DNA from: an uncultured Saccharospirillaceae bacterium
GTDB lineage: Bacteria; Pseudomonadota; Gammaproteobacteria; Pseudomonadales; Oceanobacteraceae
Direction: 5' to 3'
Length of the DNA stretch: 64,000 nucleotides
NCBI GenBank assembly: GCA_947503895.1
Contig: CANNFT010000011.1
Coordinates: forward strand, 1-64,000
A program made the translations under genes and the position numbers. The notes beneath the pieces were generated by a model that saw nothing but the letters and a program-made list of their open reading frames with translations, searched no databases and was not told where the DNA came from. Positions within the stretch are counted from its first letter, which is position 1; every line of letters starts with the position of its first letter. Positions 17,541 through 26,915 of the stretch are shown one piece after another.

Positions 17541-17939
17541 ATGCGCCATCGTAAAAGTGGTCGTCACTTAAACCGAACCAGTTCGCACCGTCAAGCTATG
17601 TTCAAGAACATGGCTGTGTCGCTGATCGAACATGAAATTATCAAAACTACTTTGCCAAAAGCAAAAGAGTTACGTCGTGTTGCAGAGCCTCTGATCACGC
17701 TAGCAAAAGAAGATTCTGTTGCTAATCGTCGTCTAGCTTTCTCACGTACTCGCTCTAAAGAAGCGGTAGGTAAACTGTTCAACGAACTTGGTCCTCGTTA
17801 CCAAGAGCGTCCTGGCGGTTACCTACGTATCATGAAGTGCGGTTTCCGTGCTGGTGATAACGCGCCTATGGCATACGTAGAACTTGTGGATCGCCCACAA
17901 GCTGTTGAAGAAGTGGTTGAAGAATCTGCTGAAGATTAA
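17541..17939 (+). CDS. rplQ: 50S ribosomal protein L17
   Basis: 132 residues, opening MRHRKSGRHLNRTSSHRQAM. Last gene of the alpha operon; a terminator follows 20 bases after the stop. The acidic C-terminal tail (about 15 residues) extends slightly beyond the conserved fold. Confidence 0.98.
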   Translation: MRHRKSGRHLNRTSSHRQAMFKNMAVSLIEHEIIKTTLPKAKELRRVAEPLITLAKEDSVANRRLAFSRTRSKEAVGKLFNELGPRYQERPGGYLRIMKCGFRAGDNAPMAYVELVDRPQAVEEVVEESAED

Positions 17940-17960
17940 TCGAAGCTTTTGATACTAAAA

Positions 17961-17984
17961 AGGCACCTTTGGGTGCCTTTTTTT
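17961..17984 (+). terminator. Rho-independent terminator after rplQ
   Basis: AGGCACC-TTTG-GGTGCCT (17961-17978) followed by a T-run. Ends the alpha operon. Confidence 0.92.
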
Positions 17985-18018
17985 ATGATTAAAATTCACG
18001 AGTTTGCAAAGAAGAGTT

Positions 18019-18315
18019 ATGTCGAAAATTTCGCTTAAGTCATTAAGTTGGGTGGGCTATTTAGAGGGCATATCCTTTATATTGCTGCTCGGTGTGGCAA
18101 TGCCGTTAAAGTATCAGCTTGGCATTGTTGAGCCTGTAAAATACTTGGGTATGGCACATGGTGTTTTATTCATTGCCTATGTATTGGTATTGATGTCGAC
18201 TGCATCCAAAATTAAGCTGCCATTATGGGCGATGCCTTCTGGCGTGCTGGCCTCCTTGTTGCCTTTTGGCCCCTTTGTATTTGACCGTGCATTGAAGCGC
18301 TCATTAAGTCGGTAG
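18019..18315 (+). CDS. DUF3817 integral membrane protein
   Basis: 98 residues from ATG at 18019, chosen over an upstream TTG because AAGAAGAG lies just before it. Three hydrophobic segments. The opening SWVGYLEGISFILLLGVAMPLKY and GMAHGVLFIAYVL match the DUF3817 family as I know it, whose function is unknown. It sits alone after the ribosomal block. A role cannot be inferred from the neighbours. Confidence 0.8.
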   Translation: MSKISLKSLSWVGYLEGISFILLLGVAMPLKYQLGIVEPVKYLGMAHGVLFIAYVLVLMSTASKIKLPLWAMPSGVLASLLPFGPFVFDRALKRSLSR

Positions 18316-18445
18316 GTTTTACTAGCCTATATCGAATCGCTTTAAAATCCATCGATCAATTCGTTATTTGCATTGCTGAAATCAGAGTACTAAGTTTTAC
18401 TGTGATGACGAAAATAGGGCCTTCTATGAAGACCCTAATTGGCCA

Positions 18446-19774
18446 CTAATATAACGAAGTCCAATCGATCTTTAGCATACCTTCACGGATTCTCTGTGGA
18501 TGGTTACCCACATCTATACGCTTAATTTCTGTAGCGGTTTTATAATTAATCACCGATACTTGATCGGTAGCGCTCCAAGAAATAAGACAGTTTTCACCTG
18601 AGCGATCAGACACTGCCCAGTAAGGTTTTTCGCCTAACTTCTCCAGCAACGTATACGCAAATGTTTCTCTGTCCATGATGGCGACGTAATCACTCATAGT
18701 GCCTGCCACACAAAGCTTAGTGTCATCGGCGCTCATGGCCAGACCATGGTGAGCGGAATCATTCACATAACTGATTTTAGGTGTGTGAGGAATGAGGTTG
18801 GGCAATTCTGCGAGACGCGTGATTTTCTCTTCCTCCATGTCAAATTCGATTAAACCGTGCAAGAAAGACAATTGAAAGTAAAAGTAGCGATAGTCCTGAG
18901 TATGAGCCATCGGTCGAATAGCTGGGCTTAAATGTCCTAATCCAGCTTCTTCAAGTTTTGTTTTAATGTCGAAATCTTTAATGATTTCATTAGCGGTTGT
19001 GTCATACACCAGGAATTTACGTTCGCCACGAGTGCTATCCCTTAGTAGCTTTCCATCAAAAGGCATAAAGACATACCCAATGCTCGAATGGTAAATGTAT
19101 TGCCCATCGCCAGAATATAGATTTTCATGTGGTGAGTTACCCGTGGGAAAGCGTCCTTCCTCTTCGCCTGTCCAAACATTTAAAAGGTGCACAACATTAC
19201 CGGTTGAAGCTGAAACAGCGACTTGATTACCATCTGGGGAGAGTGCCATATGATCGGATCGAGCGCCTTCAACTTCAAAGCGCCAAACGATTTCACCATT
19301 GGCAAGATCCAGTGCGACAACATCCGCAAAACTAGGGCGCGAAACAATCAATAACTCGCCACCTTGCGTGCTGTACATGTCATCTACAAATTGATCGTGG
19401 CCTTCACCGATCAGATTGCGAATACCTAAAAATACAATATGATCTTTTGGACGGCTCCACAGTGCTTCCATGCGCTCTTGATAGTCCGGAATGCCGTTAA
19501 TCCGTCCCAGAATTTCATAGTTATCACCATCGATAACGTCGATTGTGCCATCCCAATTGTTGCCGACAAAAATCGCAGGACGTAAACCTTCTGGATAATC
19601 ATCTGGGTCGCTTGGCTCTGTAGGTTCGGGTGTGTTGGGTGTTTCCGCTTGAGCGGGGATTTTAAATAGCCAGTGCAGCCAACTTAGGAAGTCGGCAGAT
19701 GCAGGGGTGCTGGCAAACGTTAATATACAAAAAAGGGTTAATATCCCTGTCATTTTTGCGGTGAGTAGCTTCAT
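18446..19774 (-). CDS. Secreted beta-propeller protein of unknown function
   Basis: 442 residues. An N-terminal signal peptide ending near PASADF suggests export, followed by a Pro/Glu-rich stretch (about 42-60, TPNTPEPTEPSDPDDYPEG) that looks like a linker. The rest contains repeated short blades such as IFVGNNWDGTIDVIDG, MALSPDGNQVAVSAS, LAMSADDTKLCVAGTM and VSVINYKTATEIKRIDVG, the pattern of YVTN/WD40-like seven-bladed propellers. No enzyme motif is seen. Such folds bind ligands or partners in the periplasm or outside the cell. Neighbours give no clue. A quinohemoprotein-like or lactonase-like propeller is possible but unsupported. Confidence 0.7.
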   Translation of the reverse strand: MKLLTAKMTGILTLFCILTFASTPASADFLSWLHWLFKIPAQAETPNTPEPTEPSDPDDYPEGLRPAIFVGNNWDGTIDVIDGDNYEILGRINGIPDYQERMEALWSRPKDHIVFLGIRNLIGEGHDQFVDDMYSTQGGELLIVSRPSFADVVALDLANGEIVWRFEVEGARSDHMALSPDGNQVAVSASTGNVVHLLNVWTGEEEGRFPTGNSPHENLYSGDGQYIYHSSIGYVFMPFDGKLLRDSTRGERKFLVYDTTANEIIKDFDIKTKLEEAGLGHLSPAIRPMAHTQDYRYFYFQLSFLHGLIEFDMEEEKITRLAELPNLIPHTPKISYVNDSAHHGLAMSADDTKLCVAGTMSDYVAIMDRETFAYTLLEKLGEKPYWAVSDRSGENCLISWSATDQVSVINYKTATEIKRIDVGNHPQRIREGMLKIDWTSLY

Positions 19775-20160
19775 GGTCAGTCCTATTTATTGTTATTTTA
19801 AAATTGGATGGTGTGCTCTCACGGAGTCACACTCAACACTAGAGTATCGTTCGAAAATAATGAGTGACCACGCTGTTATTTAAATTTGTGCTGATATGCA
19901 ATAACGTTGGCGATGAGAGTCAAGTATTGGCTAGGTACGACCATTTCGTTTGAGTGTGAAATTGAAAAAACGGAAATTCAGATTACATGTTAAGAGGCTT
20001 GTCAAAAAGACGGGACCTATTTTCTGCGGGTCAGTGCTGGAGAAATTTTATGGAACTTGGCGGAGTTGGGTCACGAATATGTTTGATAACCGATAATTTT
20101 AACGGGCGGATATCAAACATATCGATAGAAACGGCGAACCGTTAATATTCATTTTTTGTC
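19775..20160. other. Intergenic region with one inverted repeat
   Basis: 386 bases with no credible gene. It contains the upstream region of the minus-strand beta-propeller gene and a perfect 12-bp inverted repeat listed separately. Nothing else recognised. Confidence 0.5.
20077..20122. repeat. Perfect 12-bp inverted repeat
   Basis: ATATGTTTGATA and TATCAAACATAT are separated by 22 bases. There is no adjacent U-run, so it does not look like a terminator of the DUF3144 gene. It could be a protein-binding dyad or a small mobile palindrome. Confidence 0.55.
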
Positions 20161-20457
20161 TTATTTCATGTATTCATCATACTTTTCAATGTAGTCCTCC
20201 ATGTTTGCCATGAGCATGGATCGGTACTGGTTGGTAAAGTAATCTATGGCTTCCACTTTATTTCGATCGGCCTCGGCTTTGTCTGTGGCAGATGACGCGA
20301 CAATGAAAGCATTAAAACGCGCAGCGGCGTATAGCATGCTCGCACTGACTTTGCCTACTTCGTGCTCTTGCGTAAGTTCATTGGCGACCTTGATAAACGC
20401 GTCAGTGCGCTTAAAAAAATCTTTATCCATTTTCTGTGCAGTTTTTTCTTCTGACAT
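20161..20457 (-). CDS. DUF3144 family protein
   Basis: 98 residues, cytoplasmic, mostly helical, no signal peptide. The segment ASMLYAAARFNAFIVASSA followed by DYFTNQYRSMLMANMEDYIE matches DUF3144, a short proteobacterial family without assigned function. It follows uvrA on the same strand by 100 bases, with a weak hairpin between, so partial co-transcription is possible. Confidence 0.75.
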   Translation of the reverse strand: MSEEKTAQKMDKDFFKRTDAFIKVANELTQEHEVGKVSASMLYAAARFNAFIVASSATDKAEADRNKVEAIDYFTNQYRSMLMANMEDYIEKYDEYMK

Positions 20458-20477
20458 TTTTTTACCGTAATAAGTGA

Positions 20478-20512
20478 AGCCGGAAGTTTCGGTTTATACT
20501 AATATTCCGGCT
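20478..20512. repeat. Hairpin between uvrA and the DUF3144 gene
   Basis: AGCCGGAA pairs with TTCCGGCT around an 19-base spacer. It lacks a U-run, so termination after uvrA is doubtful; it may slow or process the transcript. Confidence 0.4.
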
Positions 20513-20557
20513 GTTTAAGTTAGATCTAATGTATTCAAATTTATTTAATTGAACGGG

Positions 20558-23380
20558 TTACTTGAGCATAGGCTTTAAAAATTTGGCCGTATGGCTGCCG
20601 CGTTTTTTAGCAACTTGTTCCGGTGTGCCTTCGGCAATAATTTTACCGCCGCCAGATCCCCCTTCTGGGCCTAAATCAATAATCCAATCAGCGGTTTTTA
20701 TAACGTCGAGGTTGTGCTCAATCACCACTACCGTATTACCGTGATCGCGTAATCGGTGCAGTACATTTAACAATTGCTGTATGTCATGAAAATGTAAGCC
20801 TGTGGTAGGCTCATCTAATATATACAGTGTTTGGCCGGTATCTCGTTTTGATAATTCGCGAGATAATTTAATGCGCTGAGCTTCACCACCTGAAAGCGTT
20901 GTAGCATTTTGCCCTAATTTAATGTAGCTCAAACCCACGTCCATTAAGGTATCCAATTTACGCTTGAGCGCAGGGATAGCACTGAAAAACTCACAACCAT
21001 CTTCGACGGTCATCTCCAGTACCTCATGAATGTTTTTGCCTTTATAGCGTATATCAAGTGTTTCTCGGTTATAGCGTTTACCATGGCAGATATCACATGG
21101 GACATAAATATCGGCAAGAAAGTGCATTTCTACTTTTATAACACCATCGCCTTGGCAGGCTTCACAGCGTCCGCCTTTTACATTAAAGCTGAATCGTCCG
21201 GCTTTATAGCCGCGTGATCTAGACTCTTCTGTCCCTGCAAACAAATCACGAATAGCCGTAAATAAACCCGTGTACGTTGCGGGGTTGGACCGAGGCGTTC
21301 GACCAATCGGACTTTGATCAATGTCGACACATTTATCAAAGTGATCCATGCCTTTCAGTGATTTATAAGGCGAAGGTTTAAGTGTGGTGGCATTGTTCAA
21401 TTCGGTTGCCGCCAATGGATACAGTGTCTGATTAATCAGTGTCGATTTACCACTGCCTGATACACCGGTGATACAGGTTAATAAACCCACGGGTATATTT
21501 AATTCGACATCTTGTAAGTTATTACCAGTGGCGCCTGTTAGTGTCAGCAATTTTTTCTTATCGATTGGGTGTCGATCTTGCGGGACTTCGATGGCCCGTT
21601 TGCCACTGAGGTATTGTCCCGTGACGGACTTTTTACACTTTGATATCTTGTCAGGTAAACCTGCATAGATAATTTCGCCGCCATGCACGCCTGCACCAGG
21701 CCCCACATCGACGATGTAATCGGCAGCGCGGATGGCGTCTTCATCGTGTTCTACCACGATGACGGTATTTCCGAGATCACGTAAATGTTCGAGTGTTTTT
21801 AACAAGCGGTCATTGTCACGTTGATGCAATCCAATAGAGGGCTCGTCGAGAATGTACATGACACCCACTAATCCTGCGCCAATTTGGCTGGCTAGGCGAA
21901 TTCGTTGTGCTTCACCACCGGATAGCGTGTCAGCACTTCGATCCAAAGTGAGATATTCGAGTCCGACGTTTTCGAGAAAGTGCAGCCGGTCTTTAATTTC
22001 CTTTAGGATTTTATTGGCAATCTCTCCCCGTCGGCCTTTTAGCTTTAGTTTATTAAAGTAGCTAACGCCGGTACCGATGGGCATGGATGTAATATCTGCG
22101 ATCGCATGATCATCAACAAAAACATTGCGAGCTTCTTTGCGTAAACGACTGCCATCACAGGTTGGGCAAGGCTGTACCGACAGTAACTTTGATAATTCCT
22201 CTCTGACCATGGAGGAATCGGTTTCAAGATATCGTCTATCCAGATTAGGAATGACGCCTTCAAAAACATGTTCTTTCGTGACTGTGTCGCCGCGACTGTT
22301 GACATAATGAAAATGAATTTCTTCTTCGCCGCTGCCGTATAAAACCGCTTTCTGATGCTTCTTGTTGAGCTTTTTAAAGGGCGTATCCATTTCGAAGCCG
22401 AAGTGCTTGGCTAATGAGCACAACATTTGGTGGTAGTAAACGGTGCGGCGATCCCAGCCACGAATGGCGCCTTCATTAAGAGTAAGGCTTTCGTCTACGA
22501 CCACTTTATCTGGGTCAAAATATTGGTCCACGCCTAATCCGTCGCAGGTTGGGCAAGCCCCCGCTGGGTTGTTAAACGAAAACATACGAGGTTCAAGGTC
22601 GGGAATACTGTAATTACAAACCGGACATGCAAACCGAGATGAAAACAGAATATTGATGCTGTCATCATCCATACTATGGGCTTTTGCCGTGCCTCCGGTC
22701 AGTCCGAGCGCTGTTTCTAAAGATTCCGATAGGCGCTGCTCGATACCAGGTCGTACTTTAAAGCGGTCGATGACCACTTCAATGCTGTGCTTTTTGGTTT
22801 TGGCCAGCTTAGGAGCATCATCGAGATCGACGACCAACCCGTCAATTCGAGCTCGCACAAAACCTTGCCCGCGCAATTGTTCGAGTAAATGTGCGTGCTC
22901 ACCTTTGCGGTCTTGAATCATAGGCGCGAGAATCATGACCTTGCTGCCTTCTTCGAGCGCAATAATTTGATCGACCATTTGACTAACGGTTTGTGCATCC
23001 AGCGGCTCAGCGTGATCAGGGCAGCGGGGTTCACCAGCACGAGCAAATAATAATCGCAGGTAGTCGTAGATCTCAGTGACCGTGCCAACCGTGGATCGCG
23101 GGTTATGACTGGTCGATTTTTGTTCGATGGAAATGGCAGGGGATAGACCTTCAATATGATCCACGTCTGGCTTTTCCATCATGGATAAAAACTGGCGCGC
23201 ATACGTCGATAAGCTTTCAACGTAACGTCGCTGGCCCTCTGCGTAGAGTGTGTCGAATGCTAAAGAGCTTTTGCCTGAGCCAGATAAGCCAGTAATCACG
23301 ACCAGCTTGTCACGTGGTATATCGAGATCGATATTTTTGAGGTTATGTGTGCGGGCACCGCGAACCAGTATTGTATCCAT
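20558..23380 (-). CDS. uvrA: UvrABC system protein A
   Basis: 940 residues, the DNA-damage recognition ATPase of nucleotide excision repair. Two ABC ATPase halves are visible: first Walker A GLSGSGKS near residue 32, second GVSGSGKS near 640, with signatures LSGGEAQRIRLASQIG and LSGGEAQRIKLSRELS. Zinc-binding CxxC pairs occur in CPVCN/CPTCD near 253-280 and in CEACQGDG/CDICHGKRYNRETL near 740-765. Length and order are standard. A weak LexA-like site lies about 50 bases upstream. The order uvrA, MFS transporter, ssb resembles Pseudomonas. Confidence 0.97.
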   Translation of the reverse strand: MDTILVRGARTHNLKNIDLDIPRDKLVVITGLSGSGKSSLAFDTLYAEGQRRYVESLSTYARQFLSMMEKPDVDHIEGLSPAISIEQKSTSHNPRSTVGTVTEIYDYLRLLFARAGEPRCPDHAEPLDAQTVSQMVDQIIALEEGSKVMILAPMIQDRKGEHAHLLEQLRGQGFVRARIDGLVVDLDDAPKLAKTKKHSIEVVIDRFKVRPGIEQRLSESLETALGLTGGTAKAHSMDDDSINILFSSRFACPVCNYSIPDLEPRMFSFNNPAGACPTCDGLGVDQYFDPDKVVVDESLTLNEGAIRGWDRRTVYYHQMLCSLAKHFGFEMDTPFKKLNKKHQKAVLYGSGEEEIHFHYVNSRGDTVTKEHVFEGVIPNLDRRYLETDSSMVREELSKLLSVQPCPTCDGSRLRKEARNVFVDDHAIADITSMPIGTGVSYFNKLKLKGRRGEIANKILKEIKDRLHFLENVGLEYLTLDRSADTLSGGEAQRIRLASQIGAGLVGVMYILDEPSIGLHQRDNDRLLKTLEHLRDLGNTVIVVEHDEDAIRAADYIVDVGPGAGVHGGEIIYAGLPDKISKCKKSVTGQYLSGKRAIEVPQDRHPIDKKKLLTLTGATGNNLQDVELNIPVGLLTCITGVSGSGKSTLINQTLYPLAATELNNATTLKPSPYKSLKGMDHFDKCVDIDQSPIGRTPRSNPATYTGLFTAIRDLFAGTEESRSRGYKAGRFSFNVKGGRCEACQGDGVIKVEMHFLADIYVPCDICHGKRYNRETLDIRYKGKNIHEVLEMTVEDGCEFFSAIPALKRKLDTLMDVGLSYIKLGQNATTLSGGEAQRIKLSRELSKRDTGQTLYILDEPTTGLHFHDIQQLLNVLHRLRDHGNTVVVIEHNLDVIKTADWIIDLGPEGGSGGGKIIAEGTPEQVAKKRGSHTAKFLKPMLK

Positions 23381-23430
23381 TGTGTTGCGTTAGCCTTACA
23401 TCGAGTGAGCAAAGCGCCTATTGTAACGCC

Positions 23431-23446
23431 ATGGATATTTATACAG
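23431..23446 (-). promoter_or_regulatory. Possible LexA-like site upstream of uvrA
   Basis: The minus strand reads CTGTATAAATATCCAT. The first half CTGT and the AT-rich centre fit the CTGT-N8-ACAG consensus; the second half fits only partly. uvrA is SOS-induced in E. coli, which makes the position plausible. Confidence 0.4.
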
Positions 23447-23561
23447 CAAAGAGATACTGTCAAAAGCTGTCAGGAGTGGCAACGTCATCACAAGCGGCGG
23501 CAGTGAATGTTTCTAGTATAGAGTAGGTAAAATGACGCGTGGTGTTGTGATGAAAGAGAGG

Positions 23562-23607
23562 GTTAAAACAAAATAAGGCGGAGTAAACCGCCTTATTTTG
23601 TTTTAAC
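23562..23607. terminator. Long perfect hairpin, bidirectional terminator
   Basis: A near-perfect 20-bp stem (core AAATAAGGCGG/CCGCCTTATTT, 6-base loop AGTAAA) with flanking A and T runs on both sides. It lies just after the regulator gene stop (23622, minus strand) and before the uvrA promoter region. Confidence 0.8.
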
Positions 23608-23621
23608 TCAAACTGCAGTTT

Positions 23622-24293
23622 TCAATCGACTAATTCGCTTTCAAGGCTGGGTAGGTGCTCTTTGGCCCAATTGATGGCTTGAATACGATTGCTCACGTTA
23701 ATTTTCTTAAAGAGATTGTACATATGCGTTTTCACGGTATGCGTGCTCACATTCAAGCGATCGGCAATTTCAGCGTTTTTAGCGCCACTGGCTGAGAGGT
23801 GGAGAATTTGCTTCTCTCGTTTCGTAAGGCTGTAAAGCGCTGGAGGCGTGCGCGCTGGAGCACGGCGGAAGCGCGACATAAACGTATTGAGCAGCCGACG
23901 GCTGAACCACACTTCGCCGCTTAAAATCGACATAATGCCTTTCGACATGTGTGATTGGCTCGCGCCTTTGTAGAAGAACCCGCACACTTCTGGCCATTGA
24001 ATCAGCTGTTCGTGCGGACTGCCTGGATCCAAGTTATACACAACCACTTGCGGGTTAGACTCTTTCTGTTGAATTTGCTCGAGTATCTGCGTGCAACGTT
24101 CTGCCCGGATACTGGCGCCATCCAGACAAATGACAGATTGGCTTGGCCAAGTGTCTGGGTGCAATTCAAGAGATGAGTCCAGCATTTCACATTCAAGCGG
24201 TAATCGCTGGTGTAAGAATCCGACAAGCAGCGAATTTTGAATGTTCTTCTGCCCGAGCAAAATGAGCCGATTGGCTGGGCGTACGATGTCCAT
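23622..24293 (-). CDS. LuxR-type regulator resembling VpsT/CsgD
   Basis: 223 residues. The N-terminal half looks like a degenerate receiver domain; the usual phospho-accepting Asp context is not evident. The C-terminal LuxR helix-turn-helix is clear (about 155-212: LTKREKQILHLSASGAKNAE, VSTHTVKTHMYNLFKKINV). Between them, W129-F130-S131-R132 fits the W[FLM][TS]R motif by which VpsT of Vibrio cholerae binds cyclic di-GMP, at almost the same position as in VpsT. This suggests a c-di-GMP-responsive regulator of surface or biofilm genes, but no matrix genes lie nearby, so the target is unknown. The monocistronic gene ends in a strong terminator. Confidence 0.78.
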   Translation of the reverse strand: MDIVRPANRLILLGQKNIQNSLLVGFLHQRLPLECEMLDSSLELHPDTWPSQSVICLDGASIRAERCTQILEQIQQKESNPQVVVYNLDPGSPHEQLIQWPEVCGFFYKGASQSHMSKGIMSILSGEVWFSRRLLNTFMSRFRRAPARTPPALYSLTKREKQILHLSASGAKNAEIADRLNVSTHTVKTHMYNLFKKINVSNRIQAINWAKEHLPSLESELVD

Positions 24294-24461
24294 ATCCAGG
24301 CTTCCTTAAAGGGTGCTATAAGGTTGTTGGCAATATAGTAGTGGTTTATGTCGTAAATGACATCGTTTGTCTAGGTCAATTCCGATTTTCTGTATTGCCC
24401 GTAGCGGTTTTGCCTGATAGGAAGGTATCACTGGTTCTCTTCGCCTTTTCAGATTGCTAAA

Positions 24462-25841
24462 ATGCCGCTCCTTCTTACGCAGCAGTTTGATCGAATGACA
24501 CCCATCGAAAAGCGTACCATCTCCACATTGGCCCTCATCTATGCCTTGCGCATGTTTGGGCTGTTTATGGTTTTGCCTGTACTGGCCATTTATGGCACCG
24601 ACTACAAAGAAGCCACCGCAATGTTGGTGGGCGTCGCTATCGGTGCTTATGGATTAACACAGGCTATTTTTCAGCTTCCTTTCGGAATATGGTCTGATCG
24701 AATTGGTCGAAAGCCAGTATTATTGACGGGCTTGTTATTGTTTAGTTTAGGCAGTGCCATTGCTGCCCTGGCGGACAGTATCTGGGTGCTTATTCTCGGT
24801 CGTGCACTACAAGGGGCCGGCGCGGTGGCCAGTACGCTGATGGCTTTGATGACAGATTTGACCCGTGAAGAAAATCGAACCAAGGCGATGGCGAGTATTG
24901 GCGCCAGTATTGGCTTGTCTTTTACGGTGGCGATGGTGGTGGGACCCTTGCTTGCCGGTTGGTTCGGTTTGTCGGGGCTGTTCATGCTGACTGCATTCTT
25001 AAGTCTAGGGGCGATTGTCTTACTGTTCACGGCCGTCCCTACGCCGGTGAGGCAAGTACAATCGCGCGATGCACGAGCGTTCTGGCATCAGCTCGCGGAC
25101 GTTTTTAAGGATGCCCAGTTGCTCCGTTTAGCGTTTGGCATTTTTGCCCTTCATGCCGTATTGGTTGCCAGTTTCGTTGCTGTGCCGGTGGGTTTGTTAA
25201 ATGCGGGGCTAGCACAAGCGGAACATTGGAAAGTCTATCTGCCCGTGATGGTGGTGGCGTTCATCGTGATGGTGCCGTTTATTATCGTCGCTGAAAAACG
25301 TCAGAAAATGAAAGAAGTTCTACTGATCGCCGTCGGTCTGATTTGCATCAGTTTGGTAGCGTTCGCTAACTCGCTACACAGCTTGACGAGCCTAGTAGTG
25401 GCACTTTGGGTGTTTTTTCTTGGCTTTAACGTCTTGGAAGCCAGTCTGCCGTCATTGGTGAGCAAGTTTGCACCCGCCGGATATAAAGGCAGCGCAATGG
25501 GCGTGTATTCAACCAGCCAATTCCTTGGGGCCTTCCTCGGTGGTATTCTAGGCGGATACATGAGTGATGCCTTTGGATTAGCAGGTGTGTTTTGGGGCGT
25601 TTTACCCCTCACCCTGATTTGGCTCGTGCTGGTCTTCACCATGAGCAAACCGAAGCACCTAACCAGTTATATGGTCAACCTAGCGGTGGATGACCGTGAA
25701 CACGCTCAGTTGATGGTCAGTCAACTACTGGAAGTACCTGGCGTTGCGGAAGCGGTCGTTATGCTAGAAGAGCAAGCGGCCTACCTAAAGGTCGACCCGA
25801 AGCAATTCGACCCCGCACAATTGAAATTGATTAATACCTGA
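24462..25841 (+). CDS. MFS transporter with C-terminal YAM domain (YajR-like)
   Basis: 459 residues. Twelve membrane helices in the first 395 residues, with the MFS A-motif GIWSDRIGRKPVLL near residue 75. The last 65 residues (from about LTSYMVNLAVDD) form a soluble beta-alpha segment like the YAM domain of E. coli YajR, a putative proton-driven exporter of unknown substrate. The start may be ATG at 24495 (MTPIEKRTISTLAL), 11 codons downstream; neither has a strong ribosome binding site. It lies between uvrA and ssb, as the homologous MFS gene does in Pseudomonas. Confidence 0.82.
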   Translation: MPLLLTQQFDRMTPIEKRTISTLALIYALRMFGLFMVLPVLAIYGTDYKEATAMLVGVAIGAYGLTQAIFQLPFGIWSDRIGRKPVLLTGLLLFSLGSAIAALADSIWVLILGRALQGAGAVASTLMALMTDLTREENRTKAMASIGASIGLSFTVAMVVGPLLAGWFGLSGLFMLTAFLSLGAIVLLFTAVPTPVRQVQSRDARAFWHQLADVFKDAQLLRLAFGIFALHAVLVASFVAVPVGLLNAGLAQAEHWKVYLPVMVVAFIVMVPFIIVAEKRQKMKEVLLIAVGLICISLVAFANSLHSLTSLVVALWVFFLGFNVLEASLPSLVSKFAPAGYKGSAMGVYSTSQFLGAFLGGILGGYMSDAFGLAGVFWGVLPLTLIWLVLVFTMSKPKHLTSYMVNLAVDDREHAQLMVSQLLEVPGVAEAVVMLEEQAAYLKVDPKQFDPAQLKLINT

Positions 25842-25881
25842 TAAGCGAACGGAAACCGTATCGCTACGGAGAGAAAGAATT

Positions 25882-26568
25882 ATGGCAAGAGGCAGCGTCA
25901 ACAAGGTCATCATCATTGGTACACTTGGCCGAGACCCCGAAATGCGCTATCTGCCAAACGGCAACGCAGTTTGTTCACTCAGCTTGGCAACGGATGAAGG
26001 TTATAAAGACCGTAATACAGGCCAGCAAGTGGACAAAACAGAATGGCATCGTGTAGAAGCCTTTGGCCGACTGGCTGAAATCATGGGTGAATACCTCAAG
26101 AAAGGCGCCAAATGTTACGTCGAAGGCAAACTGCGTACTGATGAATATGAAAAAGATGGCATCAAGCGTTACAGCACAAAAATCATTGCAAACGAAATGA
26201 CCATGCTGGATAGCCGTAATAACCAAGGTGACGGATTCAATCAAGGCGCACCGATGGGTGGGCAGTCACCCGCTGCACCAATGGGCGGTCAGCCACCGGC
26301 AATGCAAAACGGTTATGGGCAGCCTGCACCTGTACAGGGTGGCTACAATGCACCGCAACAAGCGCCTCAGCAGTCACCGCAGCAAGGTGGTTATGGTCAG
26401 CAAGGCGGTTATGCACAGCCACAAGCTGCACCTCAACAAACCCCACGCCAAGCGCCGCCGCAACAGGCACCTCGCCAAGCACCGCCAGCGCAACAGCAGC
26501 CGGCTCATCAGCCTGCACCACAACCGACCAATGCGTTTGATGATTTTGATGACGATATTCCGTTTTAA
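25882..26568 (+). CDS. ssb: Single-stranded DNA-binding protein
   Basis: 228 residues. OB-fold domain in residues 1-115 (MARGSVNKVIIIGTLGRDPE, WHRVEAFGRLAEIMGEYLKK). A long Gln/Pro/Ala/Gly-rich linker with repeats such as QQAPRQAPPAQ then leads to the acidic tip DDFDDDIPF that recruits repair and replication partners. The linker makes it about 50 residues longer than E. coli SSB. GGAGAG ribosome binding site. A strong terminator follows. Confidence 0.97.
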   Translation: MARGSVNKVIIIGTLGRDPEMRYLPNGNAVCSLSLATDEGYKDRNTGQQVDKTEWHRVEAFGRLAEIMGEYLKKGAKCYVEGKLRTDEYEKDGIKRYSTKIIANEMTMLDSRNNQGDGFNQGAPMGGQSPAAPMGGQPPAMQNGYGQPAPVQGGYNAPQQAPQQSPQQGGYGQQGGYAQPQAAPQQTPRQAPPQQAPRQAPPAQQQPAHQPAPQPTNAFDDFDDDIPF

Positions 26569-26602
26569 GCATTAGCTGAGAAGCAGAATGTAAAGAATAC
26601 CC

Positions 26603-26630
26603 GAGAAAACCCCATTATTGGGGTTTTCTC
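26603..26630. terminator. Bidirectional terminator after ssb
   Basis: Perfect 11-bp stem GAGAAAACCCC/GGGGTTTTCTC with loop ATTATT. It carries A-rich and T-rich arms, so it can work on either strand, separating ssb from the integron. Confidence 0.85.
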
Positions 26631-26915
26631 ATTTCTGGGTGTTGTCAGGCAATGATATTTATTTTTTATGCTACACAAGCGACGCATAGCTCCCTTTTTA
26701 AAGTGACAGCCCCTAAAGACATTCCTATAAAAATTGGATCGCATAACTGCGTAAACAAATTCAAATAACCGTTGGTCGCCAATAACGATAGCTGTCTATG
26801 GAAACAGATCAATGAAGCTATTAACAATCCATAAAAACCGAATTAAGCAGGGAAATTGTATGCCGACTGCACAAAAAATAGGGCGGTCAGCGCAAAAACG
26901 GATTTGATATTTGAA
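26631..26915. other. Intergenic region between ssb and the integrase remnant
   Basis: AT-rich, no credible gene on either strand and no attC-like site recognised. It marks the boundary between the conserved uvrA-ssb block and the integron. Confidence 0.5.
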
